Below, piece after piece: positions 32,921-40,676 of a stretch of DNA of 64,000 nucleotides. Source of the stretch: UBA2279 sp041595875 (lineage in GTDB: Bacteria; Actinomycetota; Coriobacteriia; Anaerosomatales; Anaerosomataceae); NCBI GenBank assembly GCA_041595875.1, contig JBFHJN010000003.1, positions 17,949-81,948 on the forward strand, given 5' to 3'. The position numbers and the translations under genes were made by a program. Numbering within the stretch: position 1 is the stretch's first letter; each line of letters begins with the position of its first letter. The notes beneath the pieces are model-generated. The model saw only the letters and a list, made by a program, of their open reading frames with translations. It searched no databases and was not told the DNA's origin.

Positions 32921-33901
32921 CTAGGCCTCCTTGAGCCAGCGAGCCGCATCCTTGGCGTGATACGTGATGATGATGTCCGCGCCCGCACGCTTGAAACCAA
33001 GCAGCGTCTCAAGGACCACGCGCTTCTCGTCGATCCAGTCGTTGGCTGCAGCGGCCTTCACCATCGCATACTCGCCACTGACGTTGTACGCGCATGTGGG
33101 ATAGCCGAACTCGTCTTTGACACGACGGATGACATCCATGTACGCCAAAGCAGGCTTGACCATGACGATATCGGCGCCCTCCTCGATGTCGAGCGCGGTC
33201 TCACGCAGCGCCTCTTCGCCGTTGGCCGGGTCCATCTGATAGCCCCGACGGTCACCAAAACTGGGAGCGCTGCCGGCAGCGTCGCGGAAGGGACCATAGT
33301 ATGCCGAGGCGTACTTGGCCGAGTAGGCCATGATCGGCACCTCCGAGAAGCCCTCCGCATCCAAAGCGCCACGGATGGCGCCCACGCGGCCGTCCATCAT
33401 GTCCGAAGGAGCGACCATATCTGCGCCCGCCTCGGCATGGCTCACTGCAACGGAAGCAAGCATCTCCAGCGTCACGTCGTTCATCACGCAGCCCTGGTCA
33501 TCAAGCGCACCGCAGTGACCGTGCGACGTGTACTCGCACATGCACACGTCGGTGATGACGCAGAACTCCGGATCGTGGGCCTTGATCGCACGGATCGCCT
33601 CTTGCACGATACCGTCTTCGGCATACGCACCGGTACCGGCCTCGTCTTTGTGATCCGGGATGCCGAACAAGATGACCGCGGGGATGCCCAGCGCCTTGAG
33701 CTCATCGATCTCGGCCGGAAGCTGGTCAAGCGAGATGTTGAACACGCCCGGCATCGAGGGGACTTCGATTCTTACGCCCTCACCGAACATCACGAAGAGC
33801 GGATAGATCAGGTCACGCACATCCAGCCCGGCCTCTCGCACCATGGCGCGGATCGTCTCGGTGCGGCGCAAGCGGCGCGGTCGATACGCGGGAAACTCCA
33901 T
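32921..33901 (-). CDS. hemB: Porphobilinogen synthase (5-aminolevulinate dehydratase)
   Basis: 326 residues. The N-terminus has RPRRLRRTETIRAMVRE. The zinc-binding segment DVCMCEYTSHGHCG (about 120-135) shows this is a Zn-type enzyme. The two active-site lysines lie in AYSAKYASAYYGPFR (about 195) and MVKPALAYMD (about 247). It joins two 5-aminolevulinates into porphobilinogen. A strong GAAGGAGG RBS precedes the ATG. It follows a small membrane-protein gene by 42 bp. Confidence 0.96.
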   Translation of the reverse strand: MEFPAYRPRRLRRTETIRAMVREAGLDVRDLIYPLFVMFGEGVRIEVPSMPGVFNISLDQLPAEIDELKALGIPAVILFGIPDHKDEAGTGAYAEDGIVQEAIRAIKAHDPEFCVITDVCMCEYTSHGHCGALDDQGCVMNDVTLEMLASVAVSHAEAGADMVAPSDMMDGRVGAIRGALDAEGFSEVPIMAYSAKYASAYYGPFRDAAGSAPSFGDRRGYQMDPANGEEALRETALDIEEGADIVMVKPALAYMDVIRRVKDEFGYPTCAYNVSGEYAMVKAAAANDWIDEKRVVLETLLGFKRAGADIIITYHAKDAARWLKEA

Positions 33902-33943
33902 CGTATTCCTCCTTCAACGCGGAACGGAAACGCCCGCAGGCGC

Positions 33944-34168
33944 CTACTCGACGAACTCGTCGATACTGATCTCTGCGGCCGGCGCGTCCTCAACGACAGC
34001 GACTCCGTGACGCGCGATCTTGTGGGCGACGTAGCGGTTGTACGCAAGAGCAGCGTACACCGCGGCGAATGCAACGGCTGCCCAGAACACCATCTGCATG
34101 ACCGCGTACATCACGCTTCCCCACATGTTGAACCAGGTCAGGAACTCGTTGGTCGCCACTGTTTCCAT
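33944..34168 (-). CDS. Small single-pass membrane protein, unknown function
   Basis: 74 residues. A hydrophobic segment runs at about 15-44, followed by a basic stretch (YNRYVAHKIARHG) and an acidic tail (residues 57-74: EDAPAAEISIDEF). The layout suggests an outside N-terminus and an inside tail. RBS GGGAGG is about 10 bp upstream. I do not recognise the family. It stands between tRNA-Ala and hemB; the tail could bind a cytosolic haem enzyme, but that is a guess. Confidence 0.65.
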   Translation of the reverse strand: METVATNEFLTWFNMWGSVMYAVMQMVFWAAVAFAAVYAALAYNRYVAHKIARHGVAVVEDAPAAEISIDEFVE

Positions 34169-34233
34169 ATTCTCGCATCCTCCCTGAGCTTCAGATGTAC
34201 GCCTCTCGGCCGAATCCTCCGGCCGGTGAAGCA

Positions 34234-34267
34234 GTCGAGGCGATCCGCATCAGCGGACCGCCTCGAC
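34234..34267 (-). terminator. 15-bp stem-loop 3' of tRNA-Ala
   Basis: Arms 34234-34248 and 34253-34267 pair over 15 bp (one G-U) around a 4-nt loop. On the minus strand this starts 11 bp after the tRNA CCA end. A U-tract is lacking, so it may terminate weakly or mark tRNA 3' processing. Confidence 0.55.
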
Positions 34268-34278
34268 ACTGTTACCGT

Positions 34279-34354
34279 TGGTGGAGATGATCGGATTCGA
34301 ACCGACGACCTCTGCCTTGCGAAGGCAGCGCTCTCCCAGCTGAGCCACATCCCC
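34279..34354 (-). tRNA. tRNA-Ala (anticodon CGC)
   Basis: 76 nt with CCA encoded. The acceptor stem GGGGATG/CATCTCC pairs fully with one G-U. The D arm is GCTC...GAGC. The anticodon stem CTGCC/GGCAG encloses the loop TTCGCAA (anticodon CGC, reading GCG). The T arm is GTCGG-TTCGAAT-CCGAT with the invariant TTCGAAT. It interrupts the haem gene series between ahbC and the small membrane protein. Confidence 0.95.
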
Positions 34355-34363
34355 ATATCGCAC

Positions 34364-34420
34364 CCGCCCGAAGGCGGCAGCGCAAGTGTATACAATGCCG
34401 AGCAATCAGCTCTTTGTCAA
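34364..34420 (-). promoter_or_regulatory. Possible tRNA promoter with UUCG hairpin
   Basis: TTGACA (34415-34420) on the minus strand is followed at 17 bp by CATTGT (34392-34397), or at 22 bp by TATACA (34387-34392); neither pairing is ideal. A CCGCC-TTCG-GGCGG hairpin at 34364-34377 lies just before the tRNA and may instead end the ahbC transcript. Confidence 0.4.
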
Positions 34421-34454
34421 CGCTGAGACGGCCTCATCCGACCGTCCGTCAGTC

Positions 34455-35729
34455 CTAGTCGACCTCACAGCCGATGGGTGCGTCGCCGGCGATAACGCCC
34501 GCTTCCGCACGATCTGCAAGGTCTGCGACGTCGCCAAGTCCGATCTCTTCATCCGTGAGGTAGCAGGCAGGATCCGGCGCCCACAGGTCGCCGGTAGCTG
34601 CCTCTGCACGCACCCGGAAGTTGCCTCCACAGATCTGCAGCCACTTGCACTCGGCACAGCGGCCCTTCACGTAGGGCTTCTTGTCCTTGAGACGCTTCAT
34701 CATCTCGGACTGCTCCGTGTCACCGGACACGTCGGTCCAAATCTCCGAGAACGGACGCTCGCGCACGTTGCCCAGCGAGAAGTGACGCCAGAACTGGTCA
34801 GCGTAGACCTCGCCGTTCCAGCTCACGCAACCGATGCCGTTGCCGGTGGAGTTGCCCTGGTTCCACTGCAGGAGCTGCAGTACGTCCTCGGCGCGCTCAG
34901 GGTTCTCCTTGAGCATCTCCATGTACACGAAGGGACCGTCGGCGTGGTTGTCGACGGTGAGGATCTCAGGTGCGAGACCGTCATCGAACATGGCCTTGGT
35001 CTCATCCATGATGAGACGGACGGCCTTGCGGGTCTCCTCGTGATCGAGGTCCTCTTTCATGAGCTCGGAACCGCGACCCGTGTAGACCAGGTGATAGAAG
35101 CACGCACGCGGGATGCCTTCTTCACGCATGACCTTGAAGATCTCGGGGATGTCTTGCCAGTTGCGCTTGTTGATGGTCATGCGCAAGCCGACTTTGATAC
35201 CGGCGGCCATCGAGTTGCGGATGCCCTGGATCGCCTTGTCGAAGCTGCCGGGAATACCGCGGAAGCTGTCATGGGTCTCTTTGCTGCCGTCCAGCGAGAC
35301 ACCCACGTAGGAAAGACCGACCTCGGCGAACTCCTTGGCCTTCTCCTCGGTGATCAGTGTGCCGTTGGTGGAGATGACCACGCGCATACCCTTGTCCTTG
35401 GCGTAGTACATGAGCTCCAGCAGGTCCTTGCGGATGGTGGGCTCGCCGCCCGAGAAGAGCAGCACAGGAGCGCCGTAGGCAGCCAGATCGTCGATCATGG
35501 CCTTACCCTCTTCGGTGCTCATCTCGCCCGGGTAGTTGCGATCCTCGGACTGTGCGTAGCAGTGCACGCACTTGAGGTTGCAGCGCTGGGTGCAGTTCCA
35601 CACCACGACCGGCTTCTTGTCAGCGGCGAACTGGAGCAGCTCGCTTGGAAGCTTGCCGGACTCGCGGTTGTAACGGAGTACGTCGCTGGGCTCAACGGCC
35701 CCGCAGTAAAGCTTTGAGATACCGATCAC
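34455..35729 (-). CDS. ahbC: Radical SAM 12,18-didecarboxysiroheme deacetylase
   Basis: 424 residues from GTG 35727-35729 (AAAGGA RBS, 1 bp after the cobA-hemD stop). The N-terminus GISKLYCGAVEPSDVLRY is typical of AhbC. The radical SAM motif CNLKCVHC follows at about residue 45, then FSGGEPTIRKDL (about 88). A C-terminal auxiliary region has CAECKWLQICGGNFRVRAE. AhbC removes two acetate groups from didecarboxysiroheme to give Fe-coproporphyrin III, the substrate of AhbD. A tRNA gene follows, so it ends this part of the operon. Confidence 0.92.
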   Translation of the reverse strand: MIGISKLYCGAVEPSDVLRYNRESGKLPSELLQFAADKKPVVVWNCTQRCNLKCVHCYAQSEDRNYPGEMSTEEGKAMIDDLAAYGAPVLLFSGGEPTIRKDLLELMYYAKDKGMRVVISTNGTLITEEKAKEFAEVGLSYVGVSLDGSKETHDSFRGIPGSFDKAIQGIRNSMAAGIKVGLRMTINKRNWQDIPEIFKVMREEGIPRACFYHLVYTGRGSELMKEDLDHEETRKAVRLIMDETKAMFDDGLAPEILTVDNHADGPFVYMEMLKENPERAEDVLQLLQWNQGNSTGNGIGCVSWNGEVYADQFWRHFSLGNVRERPFSEIWTDVSGDTEQSEMMKRLKDKKPYVKGRCAECKWLQICGGNFRVRAEAATGDLWAPDPACYLTDEEIGLGDVADLADRAEAGVIAGDAPIGCEVD

Positions 35730-35730
35730 G

Positions 35731-37266
35731 TTACTGTCCTTTCTTGCTGAGATGACCCAAGACAGCCTCGACAAGGCCCGGGATTGTGTACTCTTCTGCC
35801 TCCACACCCACGGTCAAACCAAGTTCGGCCGCAGTGTCCGAGGTTATCGGGCCGATCGACGCAACAAGCGTCCCGGCCAGTGCCTCAGCGAGGTCGATGC
35901 CATTTGCAAGCTCAACGAAGTTTCTGACCGTCGAACTGGAGGTGAAGGTGATGACGTCTGCGTCGCCTGTGGCTATGCGCTCGGCGATACCGGGGTCGCC
36001 CGCAGCAAGGATCGTGCGGTACACCGGCACCACGTCTACCACGGCGCCACGCTCGGTCAGCTTCTCGGGCAAGATCTCCCGGGCCTCGAGCGCCCTGGCC
36101 AGGAGCACCCTGGTGTTCTCGCCGACACCGCGCTCGCACAGACCGTCGAGCACGCCTTCTGCACGATACTCGTCCGGCACGAAGTCCGGACGGATGCCGC
36201 GGCCCATGCATGCGGCGGCGGTAGCCGGACCGATGGCTGCGACGCGCAGACCCTGCAGGGCACGCGCGTCCTTATCGGCGTACTCGAGGCGATCGAAGAA
36301 ACGCTCCACGCCGTTCACCGACGTGAGAACAAGCCAATCGTAGACATCGAGGTTGCGGATGGCCTTGTCGACCGGCTCGAAGCTCTCGGGGTCGACGACT
36401 TCGATCGTGGGGAACTCCAGCACCTCGGCGCCAAGGTCGCGCAAGTCCCTGCTGAGGCCGGAGGCCTGTGCACGCGAGCGCGTCACCACGACGGTCTTGC
36501 CGAAGAGTGGGCGGGTCTCGAACCATGCAAGCTTCTCACGCAGCTTCACGACCTCGCCCACGACGGTGATCGCGGGAGCCTTGAAACCGGCGGCTGCGAC
36601 CTTCTCGACGATGTCTTCGAGCGTGCCGGTCAAGACCTCTTGCTGAGGAGTCGTACCCCAGCGCACGAGCGCTACCGGCGTTGAGGCCGGGCGGCCGTTG
36701 CCCACCATGTTCTCCACGATGTTGGGCAGGTTCTTCACGCCCATGAAGAAGCACACCGTACCCACACCCTTGGCCAGATGTGCCCAGTCGATGTCGCTGT
36801 CGGGCTTGGTGGGATCCTCGTGGCCTGTGACAAAGGCCATCTCGGTGGTGATGCCGCGATGCGTCACAGGGATGCCTGCGTACGCGGGCGCCGCATAGCC
36901 GGAGCTGATTCCCGGCACTACCTCGAACGCGACACCTGCCTCGACGAGCGCGAGCGCCTCCTCGCCTCCACGGCCGAAGATGAACGGGTCGCCGCCTTTG
37001 AGACGCGCGATGGACTTGCCGCCGTCCTCAAGCGCCTTGGCGATGAGCAGCTCATTGATCTCATCCTGCGTCACGTGGGCAGTGAAGCCCTTCTTGCCGA
37101 CGTAGATGAACTCGGCATCCTCGCGCGCGCCCTGCAAGAAGACGGGGTTCGCGAGGTAGTCGTACACGACGATGTCAGCCTCAGCGATACGCTCGAGACC
37201 CTTCACCGTCATAAGTCCCGGATCACCGGGGCCCGCTCCGATCAGATACACGATGGGACGTCCCAT
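35731..37266 (-). CDS. cobA-hemD: Fused uroporphyrinogen-III methyltransferase and uroporphyrinogen-III synthase
   Basis: 511 residues from ATG 37264-37266 (GGAG six bases upstream; ATG 37278 is also possible). Domain 1 (about 1-245) is a SUMT methylase: VYLIGAGPGDPGLMTVKG, RLKGGDPFIFGRGGEE and YAGIPVTHRG. Domain 2 (about 255-505) is a HemD-like uroporphyrinogen-III synthase (VVVTRSRAQASGL, VLTSVNGVERFF, TFTSSSTVRNF). Together they close the tetrapyrrole ring and make precorrin-2, which commits carbon to siroheme. It lies between hemC and ahbC on the same strand. Confidence 0.95.
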   Translation of the reverse strand: MGRPIVYLIGAGPGDPGLMTVKGLERIAEADIVVYDYLANPVFLQGAREDAEFIYVGKKGFTAHVTQDEINELLIAKALEDGGKSIARLKGGDPFIFGRGGEEALALVEAGVAFEVVPGISSGYAAPAYAGIPVTHRGITTEMAFVTGHEDPTKPDSDIDWAHLAKGVGTVCFFMGVKNLPNIVENMVGNGRPASTPVALVRWGTTPQQEVLTGTLEDIVEKVAAAGFKAPAITVVGEVVKLREKLAWFETRPLFGKTVVVTRSRAQASGLSRDLRDLGAEVLEFPTIEVVDPESFEPVDKAIRNLDVYDWLVLTSVNGVERFFDRLEYADKDARALQGLRVAAIGPATAAACMGRGIRPDFVPDEYRAEGVLDGLCERGVGENTRVLLARALEAREILPEKLTERGAVVDVVPVYRTILAAGDPGIAERIATGDADVITFTSSSTVRNFVELANGIDLAEALAGTLVASIGPITSDTAAELGLTVGVEAEEYTIPGLVEAVLGHLSKKGQ

Positions 37267-37311
37267 CACACGCTCCATTCACTCGCTACACGGTCACACG
37301 ACCGCACGGGT

Positions 37312-38280
37312 TCACGTCTTGAGCAAAGAACCGACACCTTCATCGCCAGCCTGCCGCACCTCGGCCAGGATGGCGGTTGCGCCCATCTCCAGCAGACGGT
37401 CGACCATCGCCTGACCCAGCATCACGGGCTCGGCGGTCGATCCCTCAAGGGTGTGACGCAACAGCGTCTCACCGTCCAGGGAGCCGACAAAGGCGTCCAT
37501 GACGAGCTTGTCGCCATCGACGACACGGCAATACGCGCCGATAGGCACCTGACAGCCACCATCCAGACCACGCATGACGACCCGCTCGGCCGTGACACAC
37601 GTGAGCGTGGCGGGGTCGGAGAGCTCCGCGCACACGCGCTGCATGAACTCATCGTCTTCCCGGATCTCCACACCTATCGCGCCCTGTCCCACGGCGGGCA
37701 CCATCTTCTGCGGGTCGATGTGGTGCGTGATCCGCTCGCCCCAGCCCATCCGCGTGATGCCCGCTGCAGCAAGGATGACGGCATCCACTTCGCCGTCTTC
37801 GGCCTTGCGCATGCGGGTGTCGAGGTTGCCGCGCACATCCACGATCTGGACGTCAGGACGCAGCGCCAGCAGCTGCGAGCGCCGGCGCAGCGAGCTTGTG
37901 CCCACGCGCGCGCCGTCCGGCAGCGAATCGATCGTGTGGTTGCCTCCCGAGACGATCACGTCACGCGGATCGACACGCTCCGGCGTTGCGGCGATGACCA
38001 GTCCTTCGGGCAGCTCGGTGGGAACGTCTTTCATCGAATGGACGGCCAGATCCACCGTCCCATCGATGAGTTCGACCTCGATCTCCTTGGTGAAAAGCCC
38101 CTTGCCACCCACCTTTGCCAGCGGGACGTCCAAGATCTTGTCGCCGGTGGTCTTGATGACCTTCAGACTGACCGGAAGCCCGGTCAGCTCCTCAAGCCGT
38201 CCTTTGATGTAGTTGCTCTGCCACAGGGCCAGCTTGCTGCCCCTGGTGCCGATAGTGAGCTGTGTACGCTCAGCAGCCAA
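37312..38280 (-). CDS. hemC: Porphobilinogen deaminase
   Basis: 322 residues. IGTRGSKLALWQSNYIK at the N-terminus, VHSMKDVPTELPEGL (about 85), GTSSLRRRSQLLALRPD (about 125) and the dipyrromethane-cofactor cysteine region MRGLDGGCQVPIGAY (about 235-250) are all present. It links four porphobilinogens into hydroxymethylbilane. The start is TTG at 38278-38280, inside the end of hemA (11-bp overlap), with GGAG six bases upstream, so it is coupled to hemA. Confidence 0.96.
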   Translation of the reverse strand: MAAERTQLTIGTRGSKLALWQSNYIKGRLEELTGLPVSLKVIKTTGDKILDVPLAKVGGKGLFTKEIEVELIDGTVDLAVHSMKDVPTELPEGLVIAATPERVDPRDVIVSGGNHTIDSLPDGARVGTSSLRRRSQLLALRPDVQIVDVRGNLDTRMRKAEDGEVDAVILAAAGITRMGWGERITHHIDPQKMVPAVGQGAIGVEIREDDEFMQRVCAELSDPATLTCVTAERVVMRGLDGGCQVPIGAYCRVVDGDKLVMDAFVGSLDGETLLRHTLEGSTAEPVMLGQAMVDRLLEMGATAILAEVRQAGDEGVGSLLKT

Positions 38281-39640
38281 CTGAGTCTCCTATCTCCTTG
38301 CGTTTGTCTTCAACGAGCTCTTTCGCTCGCAGGTTAAGCAGGTTACGGAACACTCCGTGCCCCTGCCGGGAATCCGAGTCCTCAAGTCCGTACAGGTGAC
38401 GCGCGGTCTCCACCATCGAGAATCCGTCCTTGGTTCCCGCTGCCTGCTTCAGCCGGGCAGTGGGGCCATGCAACATCTTGTTCACGATGGCGCAGCTCAG
38501 TGCCTCCACCGTCTGACGCTCCTTGTCCGAGAGCCCACCAAGGCGCTTCAGCGCCTTCTCCAGCTCTGCGGTACGGATCACTTCAGCCTTATCGCGGATC
38601 GCGGCGATAGTGGGGACGACCTCAAGCGACTCAAGCCAGCCGAGGAAGGTGTCTATCTCCTCGTCGATGATCACTTCCGCACGCTTTGCCTCGCGCATGC
38701 GCTCCTCGAGATTGGACTCAACGACCCCGTTGAGGTCGTCTATGTCGTAGAGGAAGACGTTACTCAGCTCGTTAGCCTCGGGCTCGATGTCACGCGGCAA
38801 CGCGATGTCTATCAGAAACAGCGGGCGTCCCCCGCGAGCCCTAAGCGTCGCTGCCACATCATCACGCGTGATGACGTAGTGCTGCGCGGCGGTCGAGGAG
38901 ATCACGATGTCCGCTTCCGGCATCCGGGCAAACAGCTCGTCGTAGCGGATCGCCTCGCCATCGAATCGCTCGGCAAGCTCCACTGCGCGTTCGTAGGTGC
39001 GGTTGGCTACAAGCACGGCCTTCACGCCATTGCACACAAGGTGCTTGGCGGTAAGCTCGCTCATCTTGCCGGCGCCAAGGACCAGAATGGTCCGGCCTTC
39101 AAGCGAGTCGAAGACCTTGCGGGCAAGCTCGACCGCGGCGTAGCTGATGGATACGGCGTTCTCGCCGATCTCCGTCTCGGTGCGGACGCGTTTGCCCACC
39201 TCGAACGACTGTCGGAACAGCCTGTTGAACGCACGTCCGGAGGCTCCGTTGTTGAGCGCGTGATCGTAGGCCTCTTTGACCTGCCCGAGGATCTGGGCTT
39301 CACCTATCACCATGGAATCCAAAGACGCCACGACCCGGAACAGGTGCTTCACGACCGCCTGGCCCCGGATGATGTAGAGGTACCGGATGAGTTCATGACG
39401 GTCGAGCCCGTGGTACTCCGCTATGAAGTCGATGACGGCATCGACACCGGCGTCTTCCCCGGTCGTGACGGCGTAGATCTCGGTCCGGTTGCACGTGGAG
39501 ACGATGACCGCCTCCGCGACCCGGTCGCTTGAGCACAGCAAAGAAAGGGCGTCTTGCTGCCGATGGGCAGGAAACGTCAGCTTCTCTCGTATCTCGATAG
39601 GTGCGGTCTTATGACTCAGACCGACTAGCGTCAGATGCAT
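38270..39640 (-). CDS. hemA: Glutamyl-tRNA reductase
   Basis: 456 residues from ATG 39638-39640; upstream codons in frame lie in a structured leader and are not counted. LTLVGLSHKTAPIEIREKL begins the protein. The catalytic cysteine is in VIVSTCNRTEIYA (about residue 50), GEAQILGQVKEAY at about 115 and the NADPH loop LGAGKMSELTAKHL at about 190. It commits glutamyl-tRNA to tetrapyrrole synthesis, the usual control point of the pathway. The RBS is weak. It has its own promoter and a leader of about 150 nt. Confidence 0.96.
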   Translation of the reverse strand: MHLTLVGLSHKTAPIEIREKLTFPAHRQQDALSLLCSSDRVAEAVIVSTCNRTEIYAVTTGEDAGVDAVIDFIAEYHGLDRHELIRYLYIIRGQAVVKHLFRVVASLDSMVIGEAQILGQVKEAYDHALNNGASGRAFNRLFRQSFEVGKRVRTETEIGENAVSISYAAVELARKVFDSLEGRTILVLGAGKMSELTAKHLVCNGVKAVLVANRTYERAVELAERFDGEAIRYDELFARMPEADIVISSTAAQHYVITRDDVAATLRARGGRPLFLIDIALPRDIEPEANELSNVFLYDIDDLNGVVESNLEERMREAKRAEVIIDEEIDTFLGWLESLEVVPTIAAIRDKAEVIRTAELEKALKRLGGLSDKERQTVEALSCAIVNKMLHGPTARLKQAAGTKDGFSMVETARHLYGLEDSDSRQGHGVFRNLLNLRAKELVEDKRKEIGDSVGC

Positions 39641-39793
39641 GGGACTCGCTTCGTCTTGTCGTGTACGTTCCACGCAGATGAGAGCATGGGACGCCCCCGC
39701 CGGAGCAGTGCATTGTTGTTCAGGCAAGCAGGCCCGGCGGGGGCGATATCACACGCTATGAAGTGCACTTCCTGCACCTGCCTGAACATTGAC
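39641..39793 (-). promoter_or_regulatory. Structured 5' leader of hemA
   Basis: The untranslated leader holds a 12-bp perfect inverted repeat (39692-39703/39734-39745, CGCCCCCGCCGG type) with a 30-nt loop. A 10-bp perfect repeat pairs 39779-39788 with 39717-39726, inside that loop. The two pairings form a pseudoknot or exclude each other. A small hairpin overlaps the palindrome AAGTGCACTT (39761-39770). I do not recognise a T-box or cobalamin riboswitch core. Confidence 0.55.
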
Positions 39794-39823
39794 ATCCTAG
39801 CACTCGTGGCCACAGACGGACAA
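39794..39823 (-). promoter_or_regulatory. Promoter of hemA
   Basis: -35 TTGTCC (39818-39823) and -10 TAGGAT (39794-39799) with an 18-bp spacer on the minus strand. The transcript would begin near 39788, on the motif TGTTCAGGCA that also sits at the predicted start of the ccm transcript. Confidence 0.55.
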
Positions 39824-39839
39824 CGCGATTCATGTTTCT

Positions 39840-40676
39840 TCATGATGCTGTCACATCCCGTACGGCCTTCCGTGTCTTAGACACATCGCCGTCGAAAACC
39901 ATATAGAAGAGCTCGGGAAACAACCCCTTGAGTCGGTAGAGCAGACCGTTCACGAATCCCGGGACGACGAGGAACTTCCCTCTCTCGACCGCCGAGACGA
40001 AGACCCGCGCCATGGACTCGGGCGACACCGCCTTGACGCTGCCGTTAATCGCGGCCGTCTCGGCCGGCTCGATCTCCACTTCCCGCGCATAACCGGGTGT
40101 GTCCACGTTCGGCGGACAGAGCACCGTCACGCCGATGCCGTGGGGCTTGAGCTCGCAACGCAACACCTCGGCCAGACCCATCACGCCGAACTTCGCTGAG
40201 CTGTACGCCGAGTAGCCGTATACGCCCACGAACCCGCCCATCGAGGCGACCATGGCGATGTTCCCTCGTCCGCGCTCCATCATCCCGGGGGCGATGGCAC
40301 GAGCCGGGTAGATCACGCCCAACAGGTTCGCGTCGAGATGCCCTTCGAACTCCTCCACAGGCAACTCGGTGAAGCGCATAGGGGTGCAGTACCCCGCACA
40401 CGCCATCAAGGTATCCACCGGGCCGAGTTCATCCTCGACCTGACGCACCATCGCCTGAACGTCCTCCCAACGGGAGACATCGCACGAGATCGCAGCGACC
40501 CGCTGTGTGCTTTGGCTGCATGCCGCCGAGACGACCTGCCTGGCCACCTCAAGCCGCCCCGCGTCTCGCGCGACGATGGCCACGTTTGCGCCACGGGCAG
40601 CCAGGAGTTCCGCGGTCGCCAGCCCGATACCGCTGGAGCCGCCGGTGACGATGACCACCGAACCGGAAGCGATCAC
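39840..40676 (-). CDS. Short-chain dehydrogenase/reductase, KDSR-like
   Basis: 278 residues. The cofactor loop TGGSSGIG is at residues 11-18. The catalytic Ser and Tyr-x3-Lys are in SMGGFVGVYGYSAYSSAKFG (about 145-165). The C-terminus has a basic/hydrophobic tail (about 240-265), as in 3-ketodihydrosphingosine reductase-like SDRs. The GTG start follows GGAGGTG inside the siroheme synthase stop region (4-bp overlap), so the genes are coupled. The substrate is unknown and the link to tetrapyrroles is only positional. Confidence 0.85.
   Translation of the reverse strand: MIASGSVVIVTGGSSGIGLATAELLAARGANVAIVARDAGRLEVARQVVSAACSQSTQRVAAISCDVSRWEDVQAMVRQVEDELGPVDTLMACAGYCTPMRFTELPVEEFEGHLDANLLGVIYPARAIAPGMMERGRGNIAMVASMGGFVGVYGYSAYSSAKFGVMGLAEVLRCELKPHGIGVTVLCPPNVDTPGYAREVEIEPAETAAINGSVKAVSPESMARVFVSAVERGKFLVVPGFVNGLLYRLKGLFPELFYMVFDGDVSKTRKAVRDVTAS

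Noticed and set aside
34234..34267. Attachment site of a mobile element at the tRNA 3' end
   Set aside because: No integrase, no direct repeat of the tRNA 3' end and no foreign gene block lies nearby; the sequence is a simple stem-loop.
32123..34426. A 767-codon open frame on the plus strand
   Set aside because: It lies antisense to ahbD, the YbjQ-like gene, hemB and the tRNA, has no recognisable domain and no RBS; it is a high-GC shadow frame.
39641..39793. T-box or cobalamin riboswitch upstream of hemA
   Set aside because: I could not find the T-box antiterminator core or a B12 box; the stems present do not fit either architecture.
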